NCBI GenBank assembly: GCA_900315555.1
Contig: OMZN01000115.1
Location: forward strand, 1 to 51,471
Reading direction: 5' to 3'
DNA length: 51,471 bases
Source: an uncultured Eubacteriales bacterium
GTDB taxonomy: Bacteria > Bacillota > Clostridia > Peptostreptococcales > Anaerovoracaceae
Positions 43,922 through 51,471 of this stretch are shown here, piece by piece. Numbering within the stretch: the stretch's first letter is position 1; the number at the start of each line of letters is the position of its first letter. The position numbers were made by a program, and so were the translations under genes. The notes beneath the pieces were generated by a model. That model ran no database searches, was not told the origin of the DNA, and worked only from the letters and a program-made list of their open reading frames with translations.

Positions 43922-45430
43922 ATGAACGAAACTACAGAAACTACGAAAAATCAGCGATCTGCCGGCATTCTCCTGCCGCTGTTTTCACTGCCTTCCGCCC
44001 ATGGGGCGGGCTGCTTCTCCGCAGAAGCCTACGGCTTCATCGACCGTCTGGCGCAGGCCGGCCAGCGCTTTTGGCAGATCCTGCCGATCGGTCCCGCCGG
44101 GCTGGCAGACTCGCCTTACCAGCCGCTTTCCAGTTTCGCTTTCGATCCTCTCTATATCGATCTTTCCCGGCTGGCAGCCGAAGGACTCCTGCACGAGGAC
44201 GAGCTGCACGCCATGCCCTGGGGCACAGATCCCGCCCGCATCGACTACGCAGCCGTTCGCGGCGGCAGAGCACATCTGCTGCCCCTCGCTTTTCAGCGGT
44301 ACCAGCGGGATCCCTGGATCGGCCGCTTTGAAGAGGAGAACGCCGCCTGGCTCGAAGATTATGCCCTCTTCATGGCGCTGCGCGACCACTTCGGCCCTGC
44401 CATCCCCTGGTGTGCATGGCCCGCTGCCATCCGAGACCGCCAGCCCGAAGCGATGGCACACTGGCGGCAGACACTGTCTGATGAGATCGCCTTCCACCGC
44501 TGGACGCAGTACGAGTGCAGCCGGGAGTGGGAGGGCATCCACGGCTACGCCAAAGAAAAGGGCATCGCCATCATCGGCGATCTGCCCTTCTATGTCTCCT
44601 ATGACAGCGCCGACTGCTGGGCGCATCCTGATCTGTTCCTGCTGGATGACCAGCGGCGCCCCAGCCGCGTCGCCGGCGTGCCGCCGGATGCTTTCTCGGC
44701 GTGCGGTCAGCTGTGGGGCAATCCCGTCTACGACTGGGAAGCCCTGGCCGACACTGACTATGCCTGGTGGACGGCACGGGTGCACCGGCTGGCCAGCCAT
44801 TTTGACGTACTGCGCATCGATCACTTCCGCGGACTGGCTGCCTTCTACAGCTGTCCTTCGGATGCAGAAGATGCCTGCGGCGGCACCTGGACAACAGGCC
44901 CGGGCCTGCCCTTCCTTGCGCGGATGCAGCAGGAAGCCGGCAGCACCCGCTTCATCGCAGAGGATCTGGGCTTTCTCACACCCGACGTACACCGCCTGCG
45001 CCGGGATGCCGGCATCCCCGGTCTGAAGGTCCTGCAGTTTGCCTTCGACGGCGACAGCAGCAATGCCTACCTGCCGCATAACTACGACTCCGACTGCGTC
45101 GTCTACACGGGGACGCACGACAACAACACCAGCCGGGGCTGGTTCCGGACATGCGGCAGCACCGAACGCAGCCAGTTCTGCCGCTATGCCGCCATTACCG
45201 CCGATCGGGAGGAGGCAGCTGCGCCGGCCATGATCCGTCTGGCACAGGGAAGTGTGGCTAAGACCTGCATCATCCCCATGCAGGATTATCTGAACCTCGA
45301 TGAAAACGCCCGCTGCAACACGCCATCCACCATCGAAGGAAACTGGTGCTGGCGCATGCTGCCGGGCGCATGCACGGAATCATTGGCGGCAGAAATCCGG
45401 AAGATCACTGCCCTGTACGGCCGTCTCTAG
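43922..45430 (+). CDS. malQ: 4-alpha-glucanotransferase (amylomaltase, GH77)
   Basis: Disproportionates maltooligosaccharides, 502 residues. I prefer ATG 43922 with GAGGTG upstream; an earlier ATG at 43886 lacks a site. GH77 markers: GILLPLFSLPS, nucleophile Asp in LRIDHFRGL, acid/base Glu in FIAEDLGFLT, and YTGTHDNNT. The 5' region carries a 15-nt tandem duplication (AACGAAGTGCAATAC/AACGAGGTGTAATAC at 43890-43919). The stop overlaps the convergent dnaD-like stop: both use the palindrome CTAG. Confidence 0.95.
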   Translation: MNETTETTKNQRSAGILLPLFSLPSAHGAGCFSAEAYGFIDRLAQAGQRFWQILPIGPAGLADSPYQPLSSFAFDPLYIDLSRLAAEGLLHEDELHAMPWGTDPARIDYAAVRGGRAHLLPLAFQRYQRDPWIGRFEEENAAWLEDYALFMALRDHFGPAIPWCAWPAAIRDRQPEAMAHWRQTLSDEIAFHRWTQYECSREWEGIHGYAKEKGIAIIGDLPFYVSYDSADCWAHPDLFLLDDQRRPSRVAGVPPDAFSACGQLWGNPVYDWEALADTDYAWWTARVHRLASHFDVLRIDHFRGLAAFYSCPSDAEDACGGTWTTGPGLPFLARMQQEAGSTRFIAEDLGFLTPDVHRLRRDAGIPGLKVLQFAFDGDSSNAYLPHNYDSDCVVYTGTHDNNTSRGWFRTCGSTERSQFCRYAAITADREEAAAPAMIRLAQGSVAKTCIIPMQDYLNLDENARCNTPSTIEGNWCWRMLPGACTESLAAEIRKITALYGRL

Positions 45431-46680
45431 CGATCACCTTTGGTGTGCGCCCTGCGCTGCTGATACCAGACGGCCGCTTCCTCAGCACGCTCGGCCCAGC
45501 ACTGACAGCGGGCGCCGTCCTGCTGCAGACCCGTATCACCGCAGATACGGCACCGGTAGACAACGTTGTCGAAGCCGGCCGGGATGCCATGTTCGACCAT
45601 GACCTGTTCCCGCTCCTTCTCCAATCGCTTGATGGCATCTTTAATCTCTCCGGCCCGCTGCCGCTTGTCGGCGCCGCCGGAAATCATCACCTGGGTCAGA
45701 TTCTTCCGCTGCGCGAGCAGCTCCTCTTCCAGACGCCGCAGCGCAGGCACCTGGGCGAGTGACGCCTGGTGGCGGGCTTTGGCCGCTTCCTCCGCCTTCT
45801 GACGCAGATACTGATAGTACTGACGCACCACACCGGTACTGATACCGCCGCCCTCCTTGCCGTCGCGCATGCCCCGCCGCTTACGCAGAACGGTATTGAC
45901 ATAGTTGATGTTGGGGTTGGAGATGCCGCTGGTCTTGGCACAGGCAGCCAGCACATCTTCCATCGAACAGGACAGATCGTCAAACCACGTATCGATAATC
46001 TGCCGCTCGCGCTCGGTGGCACTGCGCGGAAAGCCCAGCGCCTTCATCACCCGTTTGTAGGCATAGTGGCGCTGATCAGTCTCTTCCAGATGGTGCTCCA
46101 CCTGTTCTCTTGTCGTGATCCCGCGCTCTGTCCAGTCCCGCACAATCTTGTCGATATAGTTCATGCTGGTCTTCCCACGTTTGACACAGTAAATGACCGC
46201 TTCTTCGATGACAGCCTCGCTGGCCTTCAGATCGTCCAGCCACCAGAGCATCTTCTGGATGCCGGTGCCGTCGAGCTTCTCCCCGAGAAGGGGACTGAGC
46301 TTTTTCACCAGACGCTTGATCCGCTTGTTCTCAAGAAGGCTGCTGTCTGCTGCCGTGATGGTGCTGGCCTTCTTCTTCGGGTGACGCCCATAGAGCTTTT
46401 CCTTTAAGGAGATGCATTCTATCTCCTCGTCACGGCGCCGCAGCACACCATTCTGCGCCCAGTAAAGCAGCGCCTCCTCCACCTGCTCAGGCTGCAGGCG
46501 CAGTGTTTTTGCCAGCTCCTCCACGGTGATCTCCGTCCCGGAGTCCATGTACATTTTCACCAAAAGATACACCTTGACGTGGTTGCCCGGCGCCAGGGGC
46601 ATGTACTCGTTAATGAAGATGTTCTCCACATTCGTATCAAAGAGGTATTCCGTTCTCGTGTCTTCGCTGCTGATTTTCAT
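45427..46680 (-). CDS. DnaD-domain replication protein with C-terminal zinc-finger region
   Basis: 417 residues. N-terminal winged-helix part (FINEYMPLAPGNHVKVYLLVKM, then an HTH with EELAKTLRLQ), a DnaD-like helical domain about 110-240 (IQKMLWWLDDLKASEAVIEEAV, YIDKIVRDW), a long helical linker, and a four-Cys finger: Cys377, 380, 392, 394. The last 90 residues (VPALRRLEEELL..., EHGIPAGF, CRICGDTG) resemble the N-terminal part of DnaI/DnaC-type helicase loaders, but the AAA+ part is absent: the frame stops here and malQ converges. 10 nt after dnaB; ribosome site AAAGG. Gene position next to dnaB supports a role in loading the helicase. Confidence 0.82.
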   Translation of the reverse strand: MKISSEDTRTEYLFDTNVENIFINEYMPLAPGNHVKVYLLVKMYMDSGTEITVEELAKTLRLQPEQVEEALLYWAQNGVLRRRDEEIECISLKEKLYGRHPKKKASTITAADSSLLENKRIKRLVKKLSPLLGEKLDGTGIQKMLWWLDDLKASEAVIEEAVIYCVKRGKTSMNYIDKIVRDWTERGITTREQVEHHLEETDQRHYAYKRVMKALGFPRSATERERQIIDTWFDDLSCSMEDVLAACAKTSGISNPNINYVNTVLRKRRGMRDGKEGGGISTGVVRQYYQYLRQKAEEAAKARHQASLAQVPALRRLEEELLAQRKNLTQVMISGGADKRQRAGEIKDAIKRLEKEREQVMVEHGIPAGFDNVVYRCRICGDTGLQQDGARCQCWAERAEEAAVWYQQRRAHTKGDR

Positions 46681-46690
46681 GCGCTGCCTT

Positions 46691-48049
46691 TTATTCCCTG
46701 AAATTCTTGTTGACAAATTTGGTATAGCTGCTCTGCCAGAGGACATCTACCGTACCGATGGGGCCATTCCGCTGCTTGGCCACATGCACCTCACATTCCC
46801 CGGGATACTCCGTGTCTTCGTTATAGACCTCATCCCTGTAAAGGAAGAGCACCACGTCGGCATCCTGCTCGATGGCACCCGACTCACGCAGGTCGGAGAG
46901 AATGGGTCGATGGTCGGTACGCGTCTCGGTCGCACGTGAAAGCTGGGAGAGCACCAGCACCGGGCAGTCCATCTCCCGGGCCAGCTGCTTCATCCCCCGC
47001 GAGAGAGCGGAGATCTCCTGCTGCCGGGATTCTACACGTCCTTCGGCACTCATCAGCTGCAGGTAGTCGACGACGACCAGATCCAGTCCCCGCTCCGCCT
47101 TCAGTCGGCGGCACTTGTTCTTGATCTCCATCAGGGAAAGCCCCGGTGTGTCGTCGATGCTGATGTCCGCCTCGCCCAGCCGATCGATAGTTGCAGTGAT
47201 CTTGTTCCAGTCGTGCGTATCCAGATCACCGCTGCGAAGCTTCTGCGCATCCACCCCTGCCTCCATGGCAATGAGACGCTGCGAAAGCTGTTCGGCACTC
47301 ATCTCCAGACTGAAGATCAGCACCTTGCTGCCCTTGACAGCAGCATTTCTCGCTACGCAGAGGGCAAAGGCGGTCTTGCCCATGGAGGGCCTTGCCGCCA
47401 GAATGATCAGATCAGAGCGCTGCATCCCCGACATCATCCGATCCAGGTCGATGAAGCCGGTGGGAACCCCGGTGATGCTGCCCTTGTTTTTGGCGCGCTC
47501 GCTGATGGCGTTCATATTGTCCAGCAGCACGTCCTTGAGCTGGATCACATTTTTCTTCTGACGGCCCTGCGAGATCTCAAAGATACGCTGTTCGGCGAAA
47601 TCCAGAATCCGGTCTGCCGCAAGATCATCGGTATAGCCTTTGTCCACGATATCGCCGGCCGTCTTGATCAGATGGCGCAGCTCGGCTTTCTCAGCCACAA
47701 TCTTGGCATATTCTCCGGCGTTGGCCGTGGAAGGAACCGCCGCAGACAGCGAAGCAATATAGGCCCGGCCGCCGACCATCTCCAGCGTATTGCGCCTCTT
47801 CAGCGCTTCGCATACAGTAAGCACATCCACAGGAGCATTCTGCCTGTGGATGTCCAGGATCGCTTCAAATATTTCCTGATGGTTCTTTTCGTAAAAGTCG
47901 CCGGGACGCACCTGTTCAGCCACGTCGTAGAGGGCATCCTTGCTGAGCATGGAAGCGCCCAGTGCGGAAACCTCCGCCTCCCGGCTGTGCGGCGGGATAC
48001 GTCCCTCCCGCGCTTGCTCCAGATCGGAGCCATCAAATGGTTGTTCCAA
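46691..48049 (-). CDS. dnaB: Replicative DNA helicase DnaB
   Basis: Ring helicase of the replication fork, 452 residues from a TTG codon at 48049. The TTG has AAAGGAGG 6-7 nt upstream and the protein then runs into RIPPHSREAEVSALGASML, the typical N-terminus; the next ATG is far inside the domain. RecA-like C-domain: Walker A ARPSMGKTAFAL, Walker B-type VVVDYLQLM, SLEMSAEQL, and a late Arg finger region. Intein or insertions are absent. In Bacillus this gene is named dnaC. Confidence 0.96.
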   Translation of the reverse strand: MEQPFDGSDLEQAREGRIPPHSREAEVSALGASMLSKDALYDVAEQVRPGDFYEKNHQEIFEAILDIHRQNAPVDVLTVCEALKRRNTLEMVGGRAYIASLSAAVPSTANAGEYAKIVAEKAELRHLIKTAGDIVDKGYTDDLAADRILDFAEQRIFEISQGRQKKNVIQLKDVLLDNMNAISERAKNKGSITGVPTGFIDLDRMMSGMQRSDLIILAARPSMGKTAFALCVARNAAVKGSKVLIFSLEMSAEQLSQRLIAMEAGVDAQKLRSGDLDTHDWNKITATIDRLGEADISIDDTPGLSLMEIKNKCRRLKAERGLDLVVVDYLQLMSAEGRVESRQQEISALSRGMKQLAREMDCPVLVLSQLSRATETRTDHRPILSDLRESGAIEQDADVVLFLYRDEVYNEDTEYPGECEVHVAKQRNGPIGTVDVLWQSSYTKFVNKNFRE

Positions 48050-48127
48050 AAGGCGCCTCCTTTCCGTCTTGATGCGGCATACCCTGCCGCTGCCCACGCC
48101 CGCAGCCGGCAGTCCCTGCAGACAGGG

Positions 48128-48574
48128 CTATTCCACCGTTACCTCCACTTTGACATCGGCGGACACATCGGCAAAGAGCCTGATGGTAACGCTGCTTTCG
48201 CCGGCCTGTTTGATAGGCGCATCCAGCTTGACCTTCTTCTTGTCCACCGTGATCCCCCACTGTGCCTGCAGGGCATCGGCGATATCTTTGTTCGTAATCG
48301 AACCGAAGAGCCGTCCGCCTTCACCGCCCTTGCCCGTGATTTTCAGCGTCTCCTTCTCCAGCTTCACCTTGTCCTCTTTGGCCTGCTGCAGCGCTTCCTC
48401 CCTGGCCGCTTCGTCAGCAGCGTTCTTGCGCTTGAGCGCCGTCAGGTTCGCCTTGGTGGCCTCGATGGCCATTCCCTTGGGGATCAGCATGTTTCTGGCG
48501 TAGCCGTCGTTCACCTTGACCACATCGCCGGCCTTGCCGCTTCCTTTAACGTCCTTCTTCAGTATTACTTTCAT
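48128..48574 (-). CDS. rplI: 50S ribosomal protein L9
   Basis: 148 residues, full length. N-terminal rRNA-binding domain ([21 protein letters not shown]), the long connecting helix (Lys/Ala/Glu-rich, 45-75) and C-terminal domain ([14 protein letters not shown]). Start lies inside the end of gdpP (29-nt overlap). Confidence 0.97.
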   Translation of the reverse strand: MKVILKKDVKGSGKAGDVVKVNDGYARNMLIPKGMAIEATKANLTALKRKNAADEAAREEALQQAKEDKVKLEKETLKITGKGGEGGRLFGSITNKDIADALQAQWGITVDKKKVKLDAPIKQAGESSVTIRLFADVSADVKVEVTVE

Positions 48575-50315
48575 CTTTCCTCATCTCCAATAGTTCTTTG
48601 ATTTGACGGATCGCATCTTCAGGTGTCCCCTCAAGCTGTGTACCCGCTGTGTTTCTGTGGCCGCCGCCGCCCATCTTCTCCATAAGCACCTGCACATTGA
48701 GGTCACCGACAGAGCGGGCGCTGACGCAGACCTTGCCGCAGCTGTCACATCCGGCCACAAAGCTGGCCCGCATGCCCTTCACCGTCAGCAGTTCATCGGC
48801 CACCATGGAGTTAATGATCTGCATATTGTCATCCTGCCCTTCACAGATGGAGAAAGCAACCCCGACCTCATTGTCGTATTCCGCATCGGCCACCGCCTTC
48901 GCGCGCTTGCAGAATACGGTGATATCTGACTGGAAGAATCGCTTGACCTCCATGATGTCAGCACCGGCACGCCGCAGCCAGGCTGCCGCCTCAAAGGTGC
49001 GTACGCCGGTCTTGACCGAGAAGCGGTTGGTATCCACCCAGATGCCCGCCATCAGCGCTTCTGATTCCAGCTTTGTCAGCTGCTTTTTTTCAATGGTGTA
49101 CTGCAGGATCTCCGTGACCAGCTCCGCCGTAGAGGAAGCATAGGGCTCCGTGTAAGCAAGCGTCGGCTTGGCAATGGTCTCCTCCCCTTTGCGGTGATGG
49201 TCGATGACCGCAACACGGTCGGCCCGTTCTACCAGCTCCGGATACTCGGTGATGCTGGGACGATGCGTGTCTACCACAATGACAAGAGAGCGGTCTTTGA
49301 AAAGGGTATCCACTTTGTGGTTGTTGATGATCTTGTATTCCTCCGAGGCTTTGACCAGCTCATACACCGTCTCCACCGCCTCGTTGTGCCGGTTCAGTAC
49401 AATGTAGGTTTCCTTGTTGAGCGGCTGCGCCATGCGATAGATTCCCAGCGCCGAGCCGAAGGCATCCAGATCCGGACTGCGGTGCCCCATGATAAAGACA
49501 CGGCTCGCGGTCTGAATCAGACGCACCAGCGCATGTCCGATAATCCTGGACTTGCCCTTGTTGCCCTTTTCCACGGTTTCGGTACGGCCGCCGAAATACA
49601 TCAAGCTGTTGCCGTCTTTGACCACTGCCTGGTCACCACCCCGGCCGAAGGCAATATCCAGTGCATCGCTGGCGTACTCGTCATTGGATTCCATGCTGTC
49701 AGCGCCCATGCCGACACCGATGGAAAGCGTGACCGGGAAATCAGCTTCGGTTTCGACTTTCTTGATCTTTTCCAGAATGTCGAACTTGCTGCGTGCCTGC
49801 TGCCGGTATTCTTCCATGGTCATGACCACCAGGAACTCGTGATCCTTGTACTTGGTCAAGCTGGCTTCCATCGTAGAGGCCCAGGTCCGGATAACCTTGT
49901 CAATATCGGAGGTCAGCTCTGCCTGATTATCCTCCTCGGTACTGTTCATCAGTTCATCAAAGTTGTCCACGCTGAGGATCGCAAAGCAGCTCTGTTCGTC
50001 CCGGTACTTCTTGCGGATCTCCTCTTCCTCGGTAATATCCACAAAGTAAATGAGCAGTTCCCCACTGCCGTCCTGCACCTGCGAAGGAATGACACGAAAC
50101 GTCTTATCGCTGCGCCGGATCTTCAGCTCATCGCCCGCGGCCGCAGCCTGCTGCAGCTGTTCATGCTTGATACCGGTCAGCGCAAAGACATCTGCCCCGT
50201 GAATCTCATCATAGAGAAAAACATCGCCGATCCGTTCACTGGCATCACGCACTTTCCCGTTGCCGTCGATGATGCACATCGGCAGCGGTATTCTAGAAAT
50301 CAACTTGCTGTTCAT
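48546..50315 (-). CDS. gdpP: Cyclic-di-AMP phosphodiesterase GdpP without membrane segments
   Basis: Degrades c-di-AMP to pApA, so controls cell-wall and ion homeostasis. 589 residues in order: PAS-like (about 1-100), degenerate GGDEF (about 105-240; the catalytic GGDEF motif is not preserved), DHH (about 260-430; [26 protein letters not shown]) and DHHA1 ([10 protein letters not shown]). Standard GdpP begins with two membrane helices; here the chain opens with [17 protein letters not shown] and no start exists further upstream in frame. So the enzyme is predicted soluble. Lies 22 nt downstream of DUF2232 gene. Confidence 0.92.
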   Translation of the reverse strand: MNSKLISRIPLPMCIIDGNGKVRDASERIGDVFLYDEIHGADVFALTGIKHEQLQQAAAAGDELKIRRSDKTFRVIPSQVQDGSGELLIYFVDITEEEEIRKKYRDEQSCFAILSVDNFDELMNSTEEDNQAELTSDIDKVIRTWASTMEASLTKYKDHEFLVVMTMEEYRQQARSKFDILEKIKKVETEADFPVTLSIGVGMGADSMESNDEYASDALDIAFGRGGDQAVVKDGNSLMYFGGRTETVEKGNKGKSRIIGHALVRLIQTASRVFIMGHRSPDLDAFGSALGIYRMAQPLNKETYIVLNRHNEAVETVYELVKASEEYKIINNHKVDTLFKDRSLVIVVDTHRPSITEYPELVERADRVAVIDHHRKGEETIAKPTLAYTEPYASSTAELVTEILQYTIEKKQLTKLESEALMAGIWVDTNRFSVKTGVRTFEAAAWLRRAGADIMEVKRFFQSDITVFCKRAKAVADAEYDNEVGVAFSICEGQDDNMQIINSMVADELLTVKGMRASFVAGCDSCGKVCVSARSVGDLNVQVLMEKMGGGGHRNTAGTQLEGTPEDAIRQIKELLEMRKDESNTEEGR

Positions 50316-50337
50316 AATCGTTCTTCCGTCCTCTCGG

Positions 50338-51081
50338 TCACCGTGCCTTGATCCTTCCCCGCAGATGGAACACGATATCGATCAGTCCCAAAATGAAAAG
50401 GATGTTCTGGCCGATGGATGTCAGCCAGCACATGATCAAGATCAGAACCGGCACCGCTTTGGGTACCTTCTTCAGGAAAAAGAACTGCAGCACCAGGGAC
50501 ATGCCCTGCAGCGCAAAGGTGAATGAAAACAGAATATCCACATTGGCAGTCAGCGTCGTTCCAAAGGATAATCCCGCCAGTTTGATGATCCAGGAAGCCG
50601 CAACGATAACAAGCCAGCCCCACAGGGTGCTGCGCGGGATGATCAGTGTCCGCAGCGGAGGCACCGGATTATACGGTCTTCCGTCCTCTCCCCTGCGGCG
50701 TCCGATCAGGAGTCCCTCCAGCCAGGAGACGATCACCGCCGTGATCATGAGACTGGCCGGCACTATCTGCAGGAAGCCGGCATACATCTGCTGATAATGT
50801 GCGATGCGCGCCGTTCTGCCCAGATCGTCCATGCCCAGCGCCTGCGCCAGCTGATCATTGCCGGCCAGCCGGCTGCTCATATCCCGTGTAACGTTTTCCA
50901 GCTCGCCGGTAATACCGCTGCCGGCAATCGATCCGAGCAGGAAGACAATCGCCATCCCGACACCTGCCATCACTGCACCTGTCAGGATCGAACGAAACGG
51001 CGATGTGCCCGCCCGGTTCCCCCGAACCAGTACGGGCAACGGCAGCACGATGATCATGAGCAGCGCCAGTGTTGCATACAT
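50338..51081 (-). CDS. DUF2232 (YybS-like) membrane protein
   Basis: 247-residue polytopic protein with about six membrane segments (1-19, 31-52, 103-126, 152-170, 185-203, 210-240). YybS proteins normally have around 300 residues and further N-terminal helices. Here an in-frame TAA lies two codons before ATG 51081, which has AAAGGG, so it is truly short. The gene order yybS-gdpP-rplI is conserved in Firmicutes. Role unknown. Confidence 0.85.
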   Translation of the reverse strand: MYATLALLMIIVLPLPVLVRGNRAGTSPFRSILTGAVMAGVGMAIVFLLGSIAGSGITGELENVTRDMSSRLAGNDQLAQALGMDDLGRTARIAHYQQMYAGFLQIVPASLMITAVIVSWLEGLLIGRRRGEDGRPYNPVPPLRTLIIPRSTLWGWLVIVAASWIIKLAGLSFGTTLTANVDILFSFTFALQGMSLVLQFFFLKKVPKAVPVLILIMCWLTSIGQNILFILGLIDIVFHLRGRIKAR

Positions 51082-51114
51082 TCTTTAACCCTTTCTCTGT
51101 GTCATTGATGTAAT

Positions 51115-51123
51115 ATTATATCA
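51115..51123 (-). promoter_or_regulatory. Extended -10 promoter of the yybS-gdpP-rplI-dnaB unit
   Basis: Minus strand TG-A-TATAAT about 33 nt before the yybS start; -35 weak (TCACAT at 17 nt). Confidence 0.55.
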
Positions 51124-51213
51124 TATTCCCCCCTGGAATGTGATCGAAACCGAAAATTCGCCGTCTGTTCCTGCGTGCCTGCAGGCATCCGCACCGCATA
51201 GGAAGAAGCCTCT

Positions 51214-51273
51214 GCAAAACAAAGAGAAGAGGCCGCTGCTCCGACATTCCCCATGTCCGCTGCAACAGCCTCT
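51214..51273 (-). terminator. Probable terminator of the gene at the right edge
   Basis: Long imperfect hairpin (51228-51247 with 51253-51273, several G-U pairs and one bulge) followed on the minus strand by TTCTCTTTGTTTTG. It is about 110 nt past the stop of the edge gene. The 51274-51380 stretch between holds a short CCGGTTT/AAACCGG dyad and no gene I can support. Confidence 0.5.
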
Positions 51274-51380
51274 GCTGTATTTTCCTGCTGTGCCGTCTGC
51301 ATCAGCGCCTTCCTGCGCGCCGGTTTCCCAAACCGGGACGGCACAGCATAGTATCCCTCTACCCCTTTCAGGCAATACGC

Positions 51381-51471
51381 TTATCTCCTGCCGGAAGCCT
51401 TAAAGACGTCTCTGATCTTGTGGGCAACCATGTCCTTGATGGCTTCTCTTCCGGGTCCCAGGTATTTTCTG
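51381..51471 (-). CDS. Partial CDS, probable class II fructose-bisphosphate aldolase C-terminus
   Basis: The last 29 codons of a gene that enters from the right. The end RKYLGPGREAIKDMVAHKI and a following stop match the typical C-terminal DPRKYLxPAR of class II fructose-1,6-bisphosphate aldolases from Clostridia. Too little sequence to be certain of the family. Confidence 0.55.
   Translation of the reverse strand, partial: RKYLGPGREAIKDMVAHKIRDVFKASGRR

Noticed and set aside
51102..51344. An 80-codon minus-strand ORF between the edge gene and yybS
   Set aside because: No ribosome site, covers a hairpin and the yybS promoter, and shows no recognisable domain.
1..51471. CRISPR arrays, tRNA/rRNA genes, insertion sequences or prophage
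   Set aside because: No regularly spaced repeats, no cloverleaf or rRNA segments recognised, no transposase or phage proteins among the coding regions.

Overview
This 51.5-kb window is chromosomal DNA of a moderately GC-rich Gram-positive bacterium of the Clostridia, most like a Lachnospiraceae-type Firmicute. The evidence is the gene families themselves: an aro operon with a fused aroE-aroK, the GlgC/GlgD pair typical of Firmicutes, a DUF2232-gdpP-rplI-dnaB-dnaD replication/ribosome block, DivIC, LTA-synthase-like sulfatase, TM2 and DAHP synthase Ibeta families, strong AGGAGG ribosome sites and short intrinsic terminators. I see no rRNA, tRNA, CRISPR array, IS element or phage gene, so this is core metabolism rather than a mobile island.

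Layout, left to right. 0.1-2.7 kb (minus strand): a secreted NlpC/P60 wall hydrolase and glyA. 2.8-10.7 kb (plus): an aromatic amino acid operon aroF-tyrA-aroB-aroA-aroC-pheA-aroEK, preceded by a short leader ORF with six aromatic codons in nine and by a terminator, i.e. an apparent attenuator. 10.7-14.6 kb (minus): LTA-synthase-like enzyme and divIC-rnmV-rsmA. 14.8-20.5 kb: a sigma-54 module: an amidase/nitrilase and a GPH symporter on the minus strand, the sigma-54 activator gene, and a divergent MFS transporter; both transporter genes have near-consensus -24/-12 promoters and matching 18-bp dyads about 150-180 bp upstream. 20.6-23.6 kb: tetR, an acetoacetate-decarboxylase-like protein and a GntP-type permease. 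23.8-24.8 kb: a flavin split-barrel protein and a TM2 protein. 25.3-29.1 kb (minus): two-component system plus ABC exporter.

29.1-45.4 kb is a glycogen/alpha-glucan island. Divergent transcripts leave a shared control region near 33.45 kb: glgA-glgP leftward and glgB-glgC-glgD-GH13-pgm rightward, followed by an acyl-ACP thioesterase, pgi and malQ. Together they cover glucose-6-P/glucose-1-P interconversion, ADP-glucose formation, chain elongation, branching, phosphorolysis, and maltodextrin trimming. A 21-bp dyad overlaps the -10 of glgA and abuts the -35 of glgB.

45.4-51.5 kb (minus): yybS(DUF2232)-gdpP-rplI-dnaB-dnaD, with the 3' end of a probable fructose-bisphosphate aldolase gene entering at the right edge. 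Here GdpP has no membrane segments, DUF2232 lacks its usual N-terminal part, and the DnaD protein ends in a zinc-finger region resembling the N-terminus of a helicase loader, with no AAA+ loader gene following.

The most interesting observations are the Phe/Tyr leader-peptide attenuator of the aro operon, the self-consistent sigma-54 regulon with its three dyads, and the DnaD/loader and soluble GdpP architectures.
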